Shown in pieces: positions 1 to 9,810 of a DNA stretch of 64,000 bases. The stretch's first letter is position 1, and each line of letters opens with the position of its first letter. The notes under the pieces were generated by a model. It saw nothing but the letters and a program-made list of their open reading frames with translations. It did not search any database and was not told where the DNA came from. The translations under genes and the position numbers were made by a program. The stretch comes from Gallionella capsiferriformans ES-2. GTDB taxonomy: Bacteria > Pseudomonadota > Gammaproteobacteria > Burkholderiales > Gallionellaceae. The stretch lies in NCBI RefSeq assembly GCF_000145255.1, contig NC_014394.1:372001-436000 (forward strand). The letters run 5' to 3'.

Positions 1-11
1 TGAGCGCAGCG

Positions 12-323
12 ATGTGGCGTAACGGATTTTTGCAAGGCCTATTGCTGGTGTTGGTTATCACCGGCGCGTTGAGCGTGGTCACCTCGCAGCATCAGGCACG
101 AAAATTGTTTATCGCTCTGCAGCAGGAAAAAGAACATGCCCATCAGATGGAAATTGAGTGGGGGCAGTTGCAGTTGGAGCAGAGCACGCTGGCCGCATCT
201 GCTCGGGTGGAAAGAGTCGCAACAAAGCAGCTGCAGATGCAGTTACCCAAAAAAGAGCAAATTAAATTGATAAGGGTTGGGCAGTCCTCGCCTCTCGATA
301 ACGGAACCAGTCATAAACCATGA
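12..323 (+). CDS. ftsL: Cell division protein FtsL
   Basis: Bitopic inner-membrane divisome protein of 103 aa that forms the FtsQLB complex and activates FtsWI. A short cytoplasmic N-terminus is followed by one hydrophobic segment (about residues 6-26) and a Gln/Glu-rich periplasmic coiled coil (about 28-80), the usual FtsL layout. The identification rests on this architecture and on position directly before ftsI in a dcw cluster, because FtsL sequence is poorly conserved. Its stop overlaps the ftsI start (ATGA at 320-323), so the two are probably translationally coupled. Only 11 bases precede it in the window; rsmH (mraW) would be expected just upstream. Confidence 0.93.
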   Translation: MWRNGFLQGLLLVLVITGALSVVTSQHQARKLFIALQQEKEHAHQMEIEWGQLQLEQSTLAASARVERVATKQLQMQLPKKEQIKLIRVGQSSPLDNGTSHKP

Positions 324-2074
324 AATATACGGCTAAATCAAACGACAGCATTACGGCGAAATTGCCGGGATGGCGTGCGATTGTGCTGTTCGCGCTGCTG
401 CTTTTGTGTCTGGCAGGTTTGGTCGGACGAGCGATTTATCTTCAGGGTATACGGGACGACTTTTTGCAGGAGAAAGGCAATCAGCGCTACAGCCGGATCA
501 TTGAGGTCAGCGCGCATCGCGGCATGATTACCGACCGCAATGGCGAGCCGCTCGCAGTTAGCACACCAGTCGAGTCGGTTTGGGCCAGTCCGTCCGATAT
601 CAAGATCGACGATGCGAATGAAACAAAAATCAGCCCGCAGCAATTGAAGCAGCTGGCGCAGGCGTTGGGTATGCGGGTGACCGATGTGCATGACCATCTG
701 TCCGATGTGAAGCGGGATTTTGTGTTTCTGAAACGGCAGTTGCCGCCTGAGCAGTCAGGAAGTGTGGCAAAACTGAATTTACCGGGGATTTCCTTGCAGC
801 ATGAATATCGTCGCTATTACCCGGCCGGAGAGGAATTTGCACAGATGCTAGGCTTTACCGGTCAGGATGACAACGGGCAGGAAGGGCTGGAACTGGTGCT
901 GCAGAACCAGCTTGCCGGCAAACTGGGTAGTCAGCGCGTGATCAAGGACAGGCGAGGCCATATTGTTGAGGATGCCGGCAGTCTGACGCCACCGAAGCCC
1001 GGTGGCGATATTGCATTGAGCCTGGACAGCAAAATTCAGCATCTGGCCTATCGGGAGTTAAAACTCGCCGTCGCGCAGCATCAGGCCAAGGCGGGCGCGA
1101 TCGTGGTGTTGGACGCGAATAGTGGCGAAGTGCTGGCGCTGGCCAATTATCCAAGCTACAACCCCAATAACCGCACACGAGTGAGTACGCAGGCGATGCG
1201 CAACCGCGCGGTGGCCGATGTGTTTGAGCCCGGTTCCACCATGAAACCGTTCACCATAGCGACAGCACTGAATATCGGCAAGGTGCGTCCTGATACGATG
1301 ATCAACACCGAAAACGGCGTGTTTACGGTAGGCAATAAAAAAATTCACGACACGCACGCTGAACCCATGCTGAGCGTCTCTCAGGTGATACAAAAATCGA
1401 GCAACGTGGGCGCGGCGAAAATCGCCTTGTCCATGGAGCCGGACACGATGTGGCAAACATTTTACGATGCGGGATTCGGGCATCACACCGGAAGCAATTT
1501 TCCGGGTGAGGCGATCGGCATGTTGCGAGATGCAAAAAGTTGGAAACCCATCGAGCAGGCCACGATGTCCTACGGACACGGTATTTCGGTCAATCTGTTG
1601 CAGCTGGCGCGTGCCTATACGGTGTTTGCCGGCGATGGCGAAATCAAACCCGTGTCAATGCTAAAACTCGATCAGCCAGCAGCAGGAAAACCGGTATTTT
1701 CCAGTAAAACGGCAGCACAGTTGCGCATGATGATGGAATCGGTGGTGATGCCGGGAGGCACGGCGCCGCTGGCACAAGTGGCGGGCTATCGAGTGGCGGG
1801 GAAAACAGGTACGGCGCATAAGCTTGACGGGCGGCATTACTCGAATCGATATGTAGCCTCCTTTGTCGGATTGGCGCCTGTATCAGCACCGCGTCTGATT
1901 GTCGCCGTCATGATAGATGAGCCAAGCGCCGGACAATATTACGGCGGTCTGGTAGCGGCACCCGTGTTCAGTCAGGTTGTCGCAGGTGCGTTGCATTTAC
2001 TGAATGTACCGAACGATGCGCCGCTGGACAATGTGATTGCAGCACCGGCTGAAATTGTCAGGGAGGAAATATGA
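320..2074 (+). CDS. ftsI: Peptidoglycan D,D-transpeptidase FtsI (PBP3)
   Basis: Septal class B penicillin-binding protein of 584 aa that cross-links peptidoglycan together with FtsW. One N-terminal membrane anchor (about 18-40) precedes the pedestal domain, which contains the AHRGMITDRNG motif near residue 66. The transpeptidase domain carries all three active-site motifs: S296-T-M-K299 (nucleophile Ser296), S350-S-N352 and K485-T-G487. Length is typical of the family. The start overlaps ftsL by 4 bp and the stop overlaps murE by 4 bp (ATGA), consistent with one tightly coupled operon. Confidence 0.98.
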   Translation: MKYTAKSNDSITAKLPGWRAIVLFALLLLCLAGLVGRAIYLQGIRDDFLQEKGNQRYSRIIEVSAHRGMITDRNGEPLAVSTPVESVWASPSDIKIDDANETKISPQQLKQLAQALGMRVTDVHDHLSDVKRDFVFLKRQLPPEQSGSVAKLNLPGISLQHEYRRYYPAGEEFAQMLGFTGQDDNGQEGLELVLQNQLAGKLGSQRVIKDRRGHIVEDAGSLTPPKPGGDIALSLDSKIQHLAYRELKLAVAQHQAKAGAIVVLDANSGEVLALANYPSYNPNNRTRVSTQAMRNRAVADVFEPGSTMKPFTIATALNIGKVRPDTMINTENGVFTVGNKKIHDTHAEPMLSVSQVIQKSSNVGAAKIALSMEPDTMWQTFYDAGFGHHTGSNFPGEAIGMLRDAKSWKPIEQATMSYGHGISVNLLQLARAYTVFAGDGEIKPVSMLKLDQPAAGKPVFSSKTAAQLRMMMESVVMPGGTAPLAQVAGYRVAGKTGTAHKLDGRHYSNRYVASFVGLAPVSAPRLIVAVMIDEPSAGQYYGGLVAAPVFSQVVAGALHLLNVPNDAPLDNVIAAPAEIVREEI

Positions 2075-3582
2075 CACCAACCCTGAGTCAGTTGCAGTTA
2101 CAGCTCGGCGTACCATTGAACCATCTGGTGACAGACAGCCGTACGTTGAAATCAGGCGATGTATTTATGGCCTATCCTGGTGAAAAGACGGATGGACGTC
2201 AGTTTATCGCGCAGGCAATTCTTCAAGGCGCGGCAGCCGTAATTTGGGATGCGCACAATTTTGTCTGGGATAAGGCATGGACGGTTCCCAATATTGGAAT
2301 TTCTGATTTACGTCACAACGCCGGATTTCTGGCGGATGCCATTTACGGCGAACCATCAAAATCACTTCGGATGATCGGCGTGACAGGGACTAACGGAAAG
2401 ACGTCGACCTGTCACTGGATCGCGCAGGCGCTGGGAGATGCCGGCAAAAAATGTGCGCTGATCGGTACGCTCGGCAATGGCTTTGTCAACGAACTAGAAG
2501 CTAGTGCAAATACCACACCGGATGCGATTCGCGTGCAGGGCTTGCTGGCAGACTTCCTGAACTCGGGTGCGCAAGCGGCAGCAATGGAGGTGTCATCCCA
2601 TGCGCTGGCACAGGGTCGGGTCAATGGCGTGCGTTTCGATGTGGCCTTGCTGACGAATCTGAGCCGCGATCATCTGGATTATCACGGAGATATGGAAAGC
2701 TACGCGGCGACTAAGCGACGCCTGTTTGACTGGCAGTCGCTCAACTATGCCGTGATCAATCTTGACGATGCGTTTGGCGCGGAGCTGGCGCTGCAGCTAG
2801 TCGACAAGACGGTCGAAGTGATTGGCTACGGGACGACGGATGAAGCGCTACGCTTAGCTGAACGGCATGGCCTGCGCATGGTGTACGGCGTAGTGCTGGA
2901 GATGGACAGCCACGGCATGAAAGTTGAAGTTCGTTCAAGTTGGGGGGCGGCACAGTTGTCCACTCAGATGGTGGGCAGATTCAATGTGTCGAATTTGCTC
3001 GGCGCACTGGGCGTGCTGCTGGTGAGCGACGTGACCCTCGATGCCGCAGTCGCGTCATTAAATGCGGTGCAGCCTGTCACGGGGAGAATGCAAAAACTGG
3101 GCGGGAATGATCAGCCGCTGGTGATCGTGGACTATGCACATACACCCGATGCGCTCGAAAAAGTCTTGCTGGCGCTGTGTGAGGCCGCTCAAGGGACGAA
3201 GGCTGGAGGCCAGCTGATTTGCGTCTTTGGTTGCGGCGGCGATCGGGACCGCGGCAAACGCGCCATGATGGGTCGCGTGGCAGAAAAATTTGCCGACCGC
3301 TGCATTGTGACAAGCGATAACCCGCGCAGCGAAGATGCTCAGCAGATCATAGGCGAAGTGATTGCGGGGATGAATGAGGGCCGGCATGAGGTGATCAGCG
3401 ATCGCGCTGACGCCATTGGTCATGCGATTGCCATGGCCGGGCGTGCCGATATCGTATTGATTGCGGGCAAGGGGCATGAAGATTATCAGGAAATTAAGGG
3501 CGTGAAGCATCCGTTTAGCGATGTCAATGTGGCGACACAGGCATTAAAAACCTGGATGAGTCAGCCGGGAGTTACGCAATGA
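2071..3582 (+). CDS. murE: UDP-MurNAc-L-Ala-D-Glu:meso-diaminopimelate ligase MurE
   Basis: Cytoplasmic ATP-dependent ligase of 503 aa that adds the third stem-peptide residue to UDP-MurNAc-dipeptide. The Mur-ligase P-loop GTNGKTS lies at residues 106-112. The C-terminal domain carries DNPR at 416-419, the motif diagnostic for enzymes that use meso-diaminopimelate rather than lysine, as expected for a Gram-negative. Both ends overlap neighbouring genes by ATGA, after ftsI and before murF. Confidence 0.98.
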   Translation: MTPTLSQLQLQLGVPLNHLVTDSRTLKSGDVFMAYPGEKTDGRQFIAQAILQGAAAVIWDAHNFVWDKAWTVPNIGISDLRHNAGFLADAIYGEPSKSLRMIGVTGTNGKTSTCHWIAQALGDAGKKCALIGTLGNGFVNELEASANTTPDAIRVQGLLADFLNSGAQAAAMEVSSHALAQGRVNGVRFDVALLTNLSRDHLDYHGDMESYAATKRRLFDWQSLNYAVINLDDAFGAELALQLVDKTVEVIGYGTTDEALRLAERHGLRMVYGVVLEMDSHGMKVEVRSSWGAAQLSTQMVGRFNVSNLLGALGVLLVSDVTLDAAVASLNAVQPVTGRMQKLGGNDQPLVIVDYAHTPDALEKVLLALCEAAQGTKAGGQLICVFGCGGDRDRGKRAMMGRVAEKFADRCIVTSDNPRSEDAQQIIGEVIAGMNEGRHEVISDRADAIGHAIAMAGRADIVLIAGKGHEDYQEIKGVKHPFSDVNVATQALKTWMSQPGVTQ

Positions 3583-5030
3583 TGTTGCTAGCACAGGCAG
3601 CTAAAGTCCTTCACGGACATATCAAAGGTCCGACAGATGCGCGCTTTATGGCGGTATCGACTGATACGCGCAAGATAAAGGCGGGTGATTTGTATATCGC
3701 GTTGCGCGGTGAAAAATTCGATGGCGCTGATTTTGCCGCGCAAGCCATCGAGAGTGGCGCTACCGCTGTGCTGATGAACGCGGACAGCTTTGAAGCGCGC
3801 AGTTTAATTTTGAATCCTCAATCCTCTATCCTGCTGGTCGCGGATACGCGCATCGCATTGGGGCAACTGGCGGCGCACTGGCGTCAAAAGTTCAATATTC
3901 CGATGGTCGCGATTACCGGTAGCAACGGCAAGACAACGGTCAAGGAAATGCTGGCGAGCGTACTGCGTAGCGCGGCAGGCTCGGACGATGCGGTACTGGC
4001 GACCAAAGGCAATTTTAATAACGACATTGGTATGCCGCTGACGCTATTGCAACTTAATGCGCAGCACCGCTATGCGGTCATTGAAATGGGCATGAATCAT
4101 CCCGGCGAGATCGACTATCTGACGCGGATTGCCTGTCCGAACGTTGCGCTGATTAACAACGCCAGCGGCGCCCATCTTGAAGGCATGGGATCGGTCGAGG
4201 CGGTAGCGCATGCCAAAGGGGAAATATTTTCGGGCTTACAGCCCGGTGGCAGCGCGATTATCAATGCAGATGATGAGTTTGCACCGCTTTGGCGCTGTCT
4301 TGCCGGTGCAAATTCGTTACTGGAATTCGGTTTGAGTGGACACTCGGATGTCGTGGGTGCGTGGCAGCCGAACGGTGCGGGATTGCGCCTTGACGTCAAG
4401 ACGCCGGTGGGCGATTTCACAGTGGAGATGCAAGTGCCCGGGGAGCATAACGCGCGCAATGCACTGGCCGTTACCGCAGCAGCCATTGCACTAAATTTGT
4501 CGCTCGAGAGCATCGTGGCTGGCTTGTCAAAATTTTCGGGTGTCGCGGGTAGGCTGCAGCGTAAACCCGCAAGAGAGGGCGCGGTGCTGATCGACGATAC
4601 CTACAACGCAAATCCGGCCTCTTTGAAAGCGGCCATTGCCGTATTGGCCGCAATGAGCGGGCAGCGCGTCCTGGTGCTGGGCGATATGGGCGAATTAGGT
4701 GAGGATACTGCGGCATTTCATGCGGGTATCGGGATCAATGTACGCGAATCAGGCATCGAAAATCTCTATGCACTGGGTGAGTTAAGTCGCGAGGCGGTGC
4801 GGGAATTCGGCGTCGGGGCACTGCATTTTGAGCACATTGATGCGCTGCTCGCGGAATTGGACAAGGAACTGAAGGTTGGCACGACCGTGCTGGTGAAAGG
4901 GTCGCGCTTCATGAAAATGGAACGTGTCGTAAAGCATCTGGAAATAGGAAGTGGGAAGTGGGAAGTGGTAAGTGGGGTTGGTTGTATCCACTCACCACTT
5001 ACTACTCCCGACTCACCGGAGATATTGTAA
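3579..5030 (+). CDS. murF: UDP-MurNAc-tripeptide:D-Ala-D-Ala ligase MurF, with repeat-derived C-terminal tail
   Basis: Adds D-Ala-D-Ala to complete UDP-MurNAc-pentapeptide. The P-loop ([13 protein letters not shown]) is near residue 112 and the DDTYNANP motif is near 341. At 483 aa it is longer than usual (about 450). The conserved fold appears to end at [14 protein letters not shown], and the last roughly 29 residues are encoded by an inverted pair of 7-bp repeat arrays (4947-5015), so they are probably not functional sequence. A second small heptad array (3812-3832) is read through in frame near residue 80. The start is the ATGA overlap with murE; an ATG also lies 3 bp downstream. The stop overlaps mraY by one base (TAATG). 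Confidence 0.97.
   Translation: MMLLAQAAKVLHGHIKGPTDARFMAVSTDTRKIKAGDLYIALRGEKFDGADFAAQAIESGATAVLMNADSFEARSLILNPQSSILLVADTRIALGQLAAHWRQKFNIPMVAITGSNGKTTVKEMLASVLRSAAGSDDAVLATKGNFNNDIGMPLTLLQLNAQHRYAVIEMGMNHPGEIDYLTRIACPNVALINNASGAHLEGMGSVEAVAHAKGEIFSGLQPGGSAIINADDEFAPLWRCLAGANSLLEFGLSGHSDVVGAWQPNGAGLRLDVKTPVGDFTVEMQVPGEHNARNALAVTAAAIALNLSLESIVAGLSKFSGVAGRLQRKPAREGAVLIDDTYNANPASLKAAIAVLAAMSGQRVLVLGDMGELGEDTAAFHAGIGINVRESGIENLYALGELSREAVREFGVGALHFEHIDALLAELDKELKVGTTVLVKGSRFMKMERVVKHLEIGSGKWEVVSGVGCIHSPLTTPDSPEIL
3812..3832. repeat. Heptanucleotide tandem repeat inside murF
   Basis: Three consecutive 7-bp units (GAATCCT, CAATCCT, CTATCCT) are read in frame within the murF N-terminal domain. The unit resembles the degenerate heptads in the murB-ddl linker at 12162-12189. 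Confidence 0.6.
4947..5015. repeat. Inverted pair of heptanucleotide repeat arrays at the murF-mraY junction
   Basis: The left array has four units (GGAAGTG three times, then GTAAGTG; 4947-4974). After a 13-base gap, the right array has four complementary-type units (CCACTCA, CCACTTA, CTACTCC, CGACTCA; 4988-5015). The arrays could fold into an imperfect hairpin. The element lies wholly inside the murF frame, just before the mraY Shine-Dalgarno GGAG at about 5018, and accounts for the extended MurF tail. Confidence 0.8.
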
Positions 5031-6115
5031 TGTTATTAGCGCTCACACAATGGCTGGCTCAGGATATACGTTTCTTCAGTGTATTCAACTACATAACACT
5101 GCGCACCGTGATGGCGGCGATGACTGCGCTGGGGATTTCATTCATGGTGGGTCCTGCGATGATCCGCAAGTTGACGGCATACAAGATTGGCCAATCGGTG
5201 CGTAGCGACGGTCCGCAGACGCATCTGGTCAAGGCAGGTACGCCGACTATGGGCGGCGCGCTGATTCTGACTTCGATTGGAATTACGACGCTGTTGTGGG
5301 GTGATCTGCACAATCATTATGTATGGGTGGTGTTGCTCACCACGCTGGGATTCGGTGTGATCGGCTGGATAGATGACTATCGCAAAGTCGTGCACCGCAA
5401 TCCAAAAGGCTTGTCAGCGAAGGCGAAAATGACCTGGCAGTCTTTGATCGCGCTGGTGGTCGCCGTCTATCTTTGGAAAACCTCGACACTGCCGGCTCAA
5501 ACCGAACTGATCGTGCCGTTCATGAAGTTTTTTGTCTTCCCTCTGAGTGCGGCAACGTTCATCGCCGTCGTGTATTTCGTGATTGTTGGAACCAGCAACG
5601 CGGTCAATCTGACAGACGGTCTGGATGGCTTGGCGATTATGCCGACGGTGATGGTGGCCAGTGCACTAGCACTATTTTCCTATGTCGCAGGCAATGCCGT
5701 ATTCGCCAAATATTTGGGTATCCCCTATATCCCGGGCGCGGGAGAACTGGCCGTTTTTTGCGGAGGCATCGCGGGAGCGGGGCTGGCATTTTTGTGGTTT
5801 AACGCCTATCCCGCCGAAGTGTTTATGGGCGATGTGGGCGCGCTGGCATTGGGGGCTGCGCTGGGCGTGGTCGCTGTGATTGTCCGTCAGGAATTGGTGC
5901 TGTTCATCATGGGCGGCGTATTCGTCGTGGAAACGCTGTCGGTCGTGATTCAGGTTGCCTCCTTCAAACTGACCGGACGCCGCGTGTTTCGCATGGCGCC
6001 ACTGCACCATCATTATGAATTAAAGGGATGGAAGGAAACGCAGGTCGTTGTGCGCTTCTGGATTATCACGATGCTGCTGGTATTGCTGGGATTGGCGACT
6101 TTAAAACTGCGATGA
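5030..6115 (+). CDS. mraY: Phospho-MurNAc-pentapeptide translocase MraY
   Basis: Polytopic inner-membrane enzyme that transfers phospho-MurNAc-pentapeptide from UDP to undecaprenyl phosphate, giving lipid I. The ATG at 5030 was chosen because it overlaps the murF stop (TAATG), has GGAG upstream and gives 361 aa, almost exactly the family length; the open frame extends upstream only through the heptad repeat. About ten hydrophobic segments are visible. Catalytic motifs include GWIDDY (Asp pair near 115), [21 protein letters not shown] and the HHHYE loop near the C-terminus. Confidence 0.97.
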   Translation: MLLALTQWLAQDIRFFSVFNYITLRTVMAAMTALGISFMVGPAMIRKLTAYKIGQSVRSDGPQTHLVKAGTPTMGGALILTSIGITTLLWGDLHNHYVWVVLLTTLGFGVIGWIDDYRKVVHRNPKGLSAKAKMTWQSLIALVVAVYLWKTSTLPAQTELIVPFMKFFVFPLSAATFIAVVYFVIVGTSNAVNLTDGLDGLAIMPTVMVASALALFSYVAGNAVFAKYLGIPYIPGAGELAVFCGGIAGAGLAFLWFNAYPAEVFMGDVGALALGAALGVVAVIVRQELVLFIMGGVFVVETLSVVIQVASFKLTGRRVFRMAPLHHHYELKGWKETQVVVRFWIITMLLVLLGLATLKLR

Positions 6116-7503
6116 AAACGTTAAGCGACAAATCTGTTCTGATACTCGGTCTCGGTGAGACCGGATTATCGATGGTGCGCTGGTTAAGCGCCCAAGGCGC
6201 GCGGCTGCGCGTTGCAGACAGTCGCACAACACCGCCGGGACTGGATCAAGTCGCCCAATTCGTACCTGCCGATCAGCTGTTTTTTGGGGCCTTTACCGAT
6301 ACCCTGTTTGACGGTATCGAACTTATCGCCATCAGTCCAGGCGTGCCGCTAGCCGACCCGTATATCGCACGCGCTGCAGCACGCGGCATCCCTGTTGTCG
6401 GCGACATCGAGCTTTTCGCACAACAACTTCGCGCTTCTCACGCACCGCTTCCCGGCAAAGTATTGGCCATCACCGGCTCAAACGGCAAAACGACGGTCAC
6501 GAGCCTAGTCGAGCACCTGTGTCGCGCGGCAGGACTAGATGCGGTGGCCGCCGGCAATATTTCGCCTGCGGTACTCGATGTGGTGTTGCAGCGCGGTGAC
6601 AAACAACCCGAGGTTTGGGTGCTGGAATTATCGAGCTTTCAGCTGGAAACCACCCGCAGCCTGACGGCTGATGCGGCGACCGTGTTGAATGTCAGCGAAG
6701 ATCATCTGGATCGCTATTTGGGGATGGATGAGTACGCGGCGGCCAAACAGCAGATACTCGGCGGCTGCCGCTTGCAGGTGCTCAACCGCGACGATGCGCG
6801 CAGCATCGCAATGAAACATACGACAAGCGACTGTGTCAGTTTTGGATTGAATAAACCCGCGAGCGAAAGCGATTTTGGCATCGAGCGGGAAGGTGATGAT
6901 ATTTGGCTGGTGCAGGGTTGTTCACGACTCATCAAGGCGTCTGAAATGCAACTGGCAGGTTTGCACAATGTTGCCAATGCGCTGGCAGCCCTTGCTTTGT
7001 GCCGTGCGATCGACTTGCCGATGCCCGTGTTGCTTGCAGCATTGCGCAGCTTCAAGGGGTTGCCGCATCGGGTTGAGAAGGTCGCGGTACTGCATGGCGT
7101 GACGTTTTATGACGATTCCAAAGGCACTAATGTGGGCGCAACAGTCGCCGCCTTAGCAGGACTGGGTTGTCCTGCGGTGTTGATCGCCGGCGGCGTGGGC
7201 AAGGAACAGGATTTCTCGCCGTTGAAATCGGCCGTCACACATCACGCCCGTGCAGTAGTGCTGATCGGGCGCGATGCGCCATTGATCGCCGCAGCATTAG
7301 CGGGGGGCGATGTGCCGCTCATCCATGCAGCTGATATGCAGGATGCGGTGCAGCTAGCGGCAAAAATCGCACAGTATGGGGATGCGGTACTGCTGTCGCC
7401 TGCCTGTGCAAGCTTCGATATGTACCGCAACTATGGCCATCGCGCACAGGTGTTCATCGCTGAGGTGAACCACTTGAATGAGGAGGGTGCATGGCCTCAT
7501 TAG
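6112..7503 (+). CDS. murD: UDP-MurNAc-L-alanine:D-glutamate ligase MurD
   Basis: Adds D-glutamate as the second stem-peptide residue. The 463-aa product starts [19 protein letters not shown], a Rossmann-type UDP-binding domain. The P-loop [11 protein letters not shown] and the C-terminal DDSKGTN motif are both present. The ATG at 6112 overlaps the mraY stop (ATGA); an upstream in-frame start would lie deep inside mraY and is not credible. The 3' end runs 13 bp into ftsW. Confidence 0.97.
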   Translation: MKTLSDKSVLILGLGETGLSMVRWLSAQGARLRVADSRTTPPGLDQVAQFVPADQLFFGAFTDTLFDGIELIAISPGVPLADPYIARAAARGIPVVGDIELFAQQLRASHAPLPGKVLAITGSNGKTTVTSLVEHLCRAAGLDAVAAGNISPAVLDVVLQRGDKQPEVWVLELSSFQLETTRSLTADAATVLNVSEDHLDRYLGMDEYAAAKQQILGGCRLQVLNRDDARSIAMKHTTSDCVSFGLNKPASESDFGIEREGDDIWLVQGCSRLIKASEMQLAGLHNVANALAALALCRAIDLPMPVLLAALRSFKGLPHRVEKVAVLHGVTFYDDSKGTNVGATVAALAGLGCPAVLIAGGVGKEQDFSPLKSAVTHHARAVVLIGRDAPLIAAALAGGDVPLIHAADMQDAVQLAAKIAQYGDAVLLSPACASFDMYRNYGHRAQVFIAEVNHLNEEGAWPH

Positions 7504-8654
7504 TCAAAACGCACACAAGACCGCCTCAAGTGCAGTTCGATATGCTGCTGATCTGGGTATTCATCGCCCTGCTGTCGGTGGGGCTGGTGATGGTCTATTC
7601 GTCGTCGATCGCAACCGCCGAAGGCAGCAAATTTACCGGTCATCAGGCGAGCTACTATTTGATGCGGCACAGCATGTTCATCGCGGTGGGATTGGTTGCC
7701 GGCGCGCTGGCCTTTCAAGTGCCGGTGCAGACATGGCAAAACTACTCGCCGTATCTTTTTGTGGCGGGCGCCACCCTGCTGGTGCTGGTGCTCATTCCGC
7801 ATGTCGGGCGTGAAGTCAATGGCAGTCGACGCTGGCTATCGCTGTTCGTGATCAATCTGCAACCGTCAGAATTGATGAAACTGTTTGCCGTGATGTATGC
7901 CGCCGATTACACCGTGCGCAAAGGGCGTGAGAGCAATTCGATTATCAAAACCTTTCTGCCTATGTTTGGCGTGATGGCGGTCGTCGGTGGTCTGCTGCTG
8001 CTCGAGCCCGATATGGGCGCGTTTGTGGTTGTGCTGGCCATCTCTATTTGTACGCTCTGGCTGGGTGGATTTAACTTAAAAGTATTTGGCCTGCTGGTGT
8101 TTATGCTGCCGATGGCCTTCGCTGCGCTGATTTTGTCGTCTCCCTACCGTCTGCAGCGCGTGATCGGCTTCATGGATCCCTGGGCTGATCCTTATGGTAA
8201 AGGCTATCAATTAAGCCATGCGCTGATCGCCTTCGGGCGCGGCGAGCGTTTTGGCGTAGGGCTGGGGGGCAGCGTTGAAAAATTATTTTATCTGCCCGAA
8301 GCGCATACCGATTTTCTAATGGCAGTGATCGCAGAAGAATTGGGTTTGGTGGGCGTGGTCTGTGTGATTGGCTTGTTCGCGCTGGTCGTGATACGCGCAT
8401 TCCAAATCGGACGGCATGCGGCCTTTTTAGAGCGAAATTATTCGGCGCTGGTCGCGCAAGGTATCGGGGTGTGGGTCGGTGTGCAGGCGACGATCAACAT
8501 CGGTGTGAATATGGGCGTACTGCCGACCAAAGGGCTGACGCTGCCCTTTTTGAGCTTCGGTGGCAGTGGCGTGGTGGTCAACTGTATCGCCGCCGCCGTA
8601 TTGCTCCGCGTCGACTATGAAAATAGAAGACTTGCACGAGGGATGCCCGCATGA
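7491..8654 (+). CDS. ftsW: Peptidoglycan glycosyltransferase FtsW
   Basis: SEDS-family lipid II polymerase of the divisome, 387 aa with about ten membrane segments. SEDS landmarks include [20 protein letters not shown], the loop [41 protein letters not shown] (split over the large periplasmic region) and the C-terminal PFLSFGGSG. The start overlaps murD by 13 bp and has a strong GAGGAGGG Shine-Dalgarno. Its last codons lie inside the repeated sequence shared with the murG ribosome binding site (see 8621-8752). Confidence 0.97.
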   Translation: MASLVKTHTRPPQVQFDMLLIWVFIALLSVGLVMVYSSSIATAEGSKFTGHQASYYLMRHSMFIAVGLVAGALAFQVPVQTWQNYSPYLFVAGATLLVLVLIPHVGREVNGSRRWLSLFVINLQPSELMKLFAVMYAADYTVRKGRESNSIIKTFLPMFGVMAVVGGLLLLEPDMGAFVVVLAISICTLWLGGFNLKVFGLLVFMLPMAFAALILSSPYRLQRVIGFMDPWADPYGKGYQLSHALIAFGRGERFGVGLGGSVEKLFYLPEAHTDFLMAVIAEELGLVGVVCVIGLFALVVIRAFQIGRHAAFLERNYSALVAQGIGVWVGVQATINIGVNMGVLPTKGLTLPFLSFGGSGVVVNCIAAAVLLRVDYENRRLARGMPA

Positions 8655-8752
8655 GTATAAAAAATCGCAAGTCTTCTATTTCTGTGCAGACAAAAATCGA
8701 ATTAGGGTATCTGCACAAAAACCGTCGTATTGCACGAGGGATGCCCGCATGA
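8621..8752. repeat. 98-bp insertion/duplication between ftsW and murG
   Basis: A 23-bp sequence is present twice without mismatch, at 8632-8654 and 8730-8752. Each copy contains a Shine-Dalgarno-like CGAGGG followed by CCCGCATGA. In copy 1 the ATGA contains the ftsW stop; in copy 2 it begins murG. A perfect 15-bp inverted repeat (8621-8635 with 8667-8681) and a second 8-bp inverted pair (8683-8690 with 8710-8717) lie inside. The simplest reading is an ancestral ftsW-murG ATGA overlap split by an insertion that duplicated the junction. Confidence 0.8.
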
Positions 8753-9810
8753 ATCGTTCAATATTGATCATGGCAGGCGGCACGGGCGGGCATATCTTTC
8801 CAGCACTCGCGGTGGCCGATCAGCTGCGTGAGCAAGGCTGGCAAGTGACCTGGCTGGGCGCACCGAACAGTATGGAAGCGGATCTGGTGCCAAAACACGG
8901 CTATCCGATGTCGCTGGTCAGATTTTCCGGCTTACGCGGCAATGGATGGGTACGCAAGGTGATGCTCCCTTTAAATCTGATCATTGCACTCTGGCAAAGC
9001 GCGGTTGCCATTTTCCGCCACCGGCCGGATGTCGTGTTAGGTATGGGCGGCTACATCACGTTTCCAGGTGGACTGATGGCCGCGATATTGCATCGGCCGC
9101 TGGTGATACACGAGCAGAACTCGGTCGCAGGGTTGAGCAACAAGGTGCTGGCGCGTTTGGCCACACGAGTGATGACAGGCTTTCCCGCTGTCCTGCCTAA
9201 AGCGCAGTGGTGCGGGAATCCGGTGCGTAGTGTCATTGCCGACATACCAGCGCCTGCCGACAGATATGCCGCACGCACAGGTCGATTGAATGTACTGGTC
9301 GTCGGCGGCAGTTTGGGTGCGCGCGCGCTCAATGAAGTGATGCCAAAAGTGCTGGCGCTGTTGCCGACTGAAGATCGACCGATTGTCGTGCACCAAACGG
9401 GCAAGCAGCACCACAGTACGGTGACGCAATTGTATAAGGAGGCGGATGTTGAGGCTGATGTGCTGCCGTTTATTGGCGATATGGCAGCCGCCTATGCTGC
9501 CGCAGATCTTGTGATTTGCCGCTCGGGTGCGCTAACGGTGGCAGAACTCGCGGCGGCCGGTGTGGCCAGTATTTTAGTGCCGTTTCCATTTGCGGTGGAT
9601 GATCATCAGACCCACAACGCACGCTTTTTGAGCGAACAGGGCGCGGCAATCTTGCTGCCTCAGACAGAACTTTCTGCTGCGGGGTTGGCAAAACAGTTGA
9701 TGGAACTCAGCCGTGAAAAGTTGCTGACGATGGCGCAACAGGCGCGAAGCCTCGCTAAGACGGATGCGGCAGGGGATGTGGCAAATATATGCAAGGAGTT
9801 GGCGCAATGA
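8749..9810 (+). CDS. murG: UDP-GlcNAc:undecaprenyl-PP-MurNAc-pentapeptide transferase MurG
   Basis: Peripheral inner-membrane GT-B glycosyltransferase that converts lipid I to lipid II. The 353-aa product begins [22 protein letters not shown] with the first G-loop. [14 protein letters not shown] and [13 protein letters not shown] follow in the middle, and the UDP-GlcNAc site motif [15 protein letters not shown] is in the C-terminal half. The ATG at 8749 is preceded by GAGGG at normal spacing. A longer open frame upstream is only read-through of the ftsW-murG spacer. The 3' end overlaps murC (ATGA). Confidence 0.97.
   Translation: MNRSILIMAGGTGGHIFPALAVADQLREQGWQVTWLGAPNSMEADLVPKHGYPMSLVRFSGLRGNGWVRKVMLPLNLIIALWQSAVAIFRHRPDVVLGMGGYITFPGGLMAAILHRPLVIHEQNSVAGLSNKVLARLATRVMTGFPAVLPKAQWCGNPVRSVIADIPAPADRYAARTGRLNVLVVGGSLGARALNEVMPKVLALLPTEDRPIVVHQTGKQHHSTVTQLYKEADVEADVLPFIGDMAAAYAAADLVICRSGALTVAELAAAGVASILVPFPFAVDDHQTHNARFLSEQGAAILLPQTELSAAGLAKQLMELSREKLLTMAQQARSLAKTDAAGDVANICKELAQ

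Noticed and set aside
8560-8748. Extended N-terminus for MurG
   Set aside because: The upstream part is read-through of ftsW and the inserted spacer; the conserved MurG start is at 8749 with its own Shine-Dalgarno.
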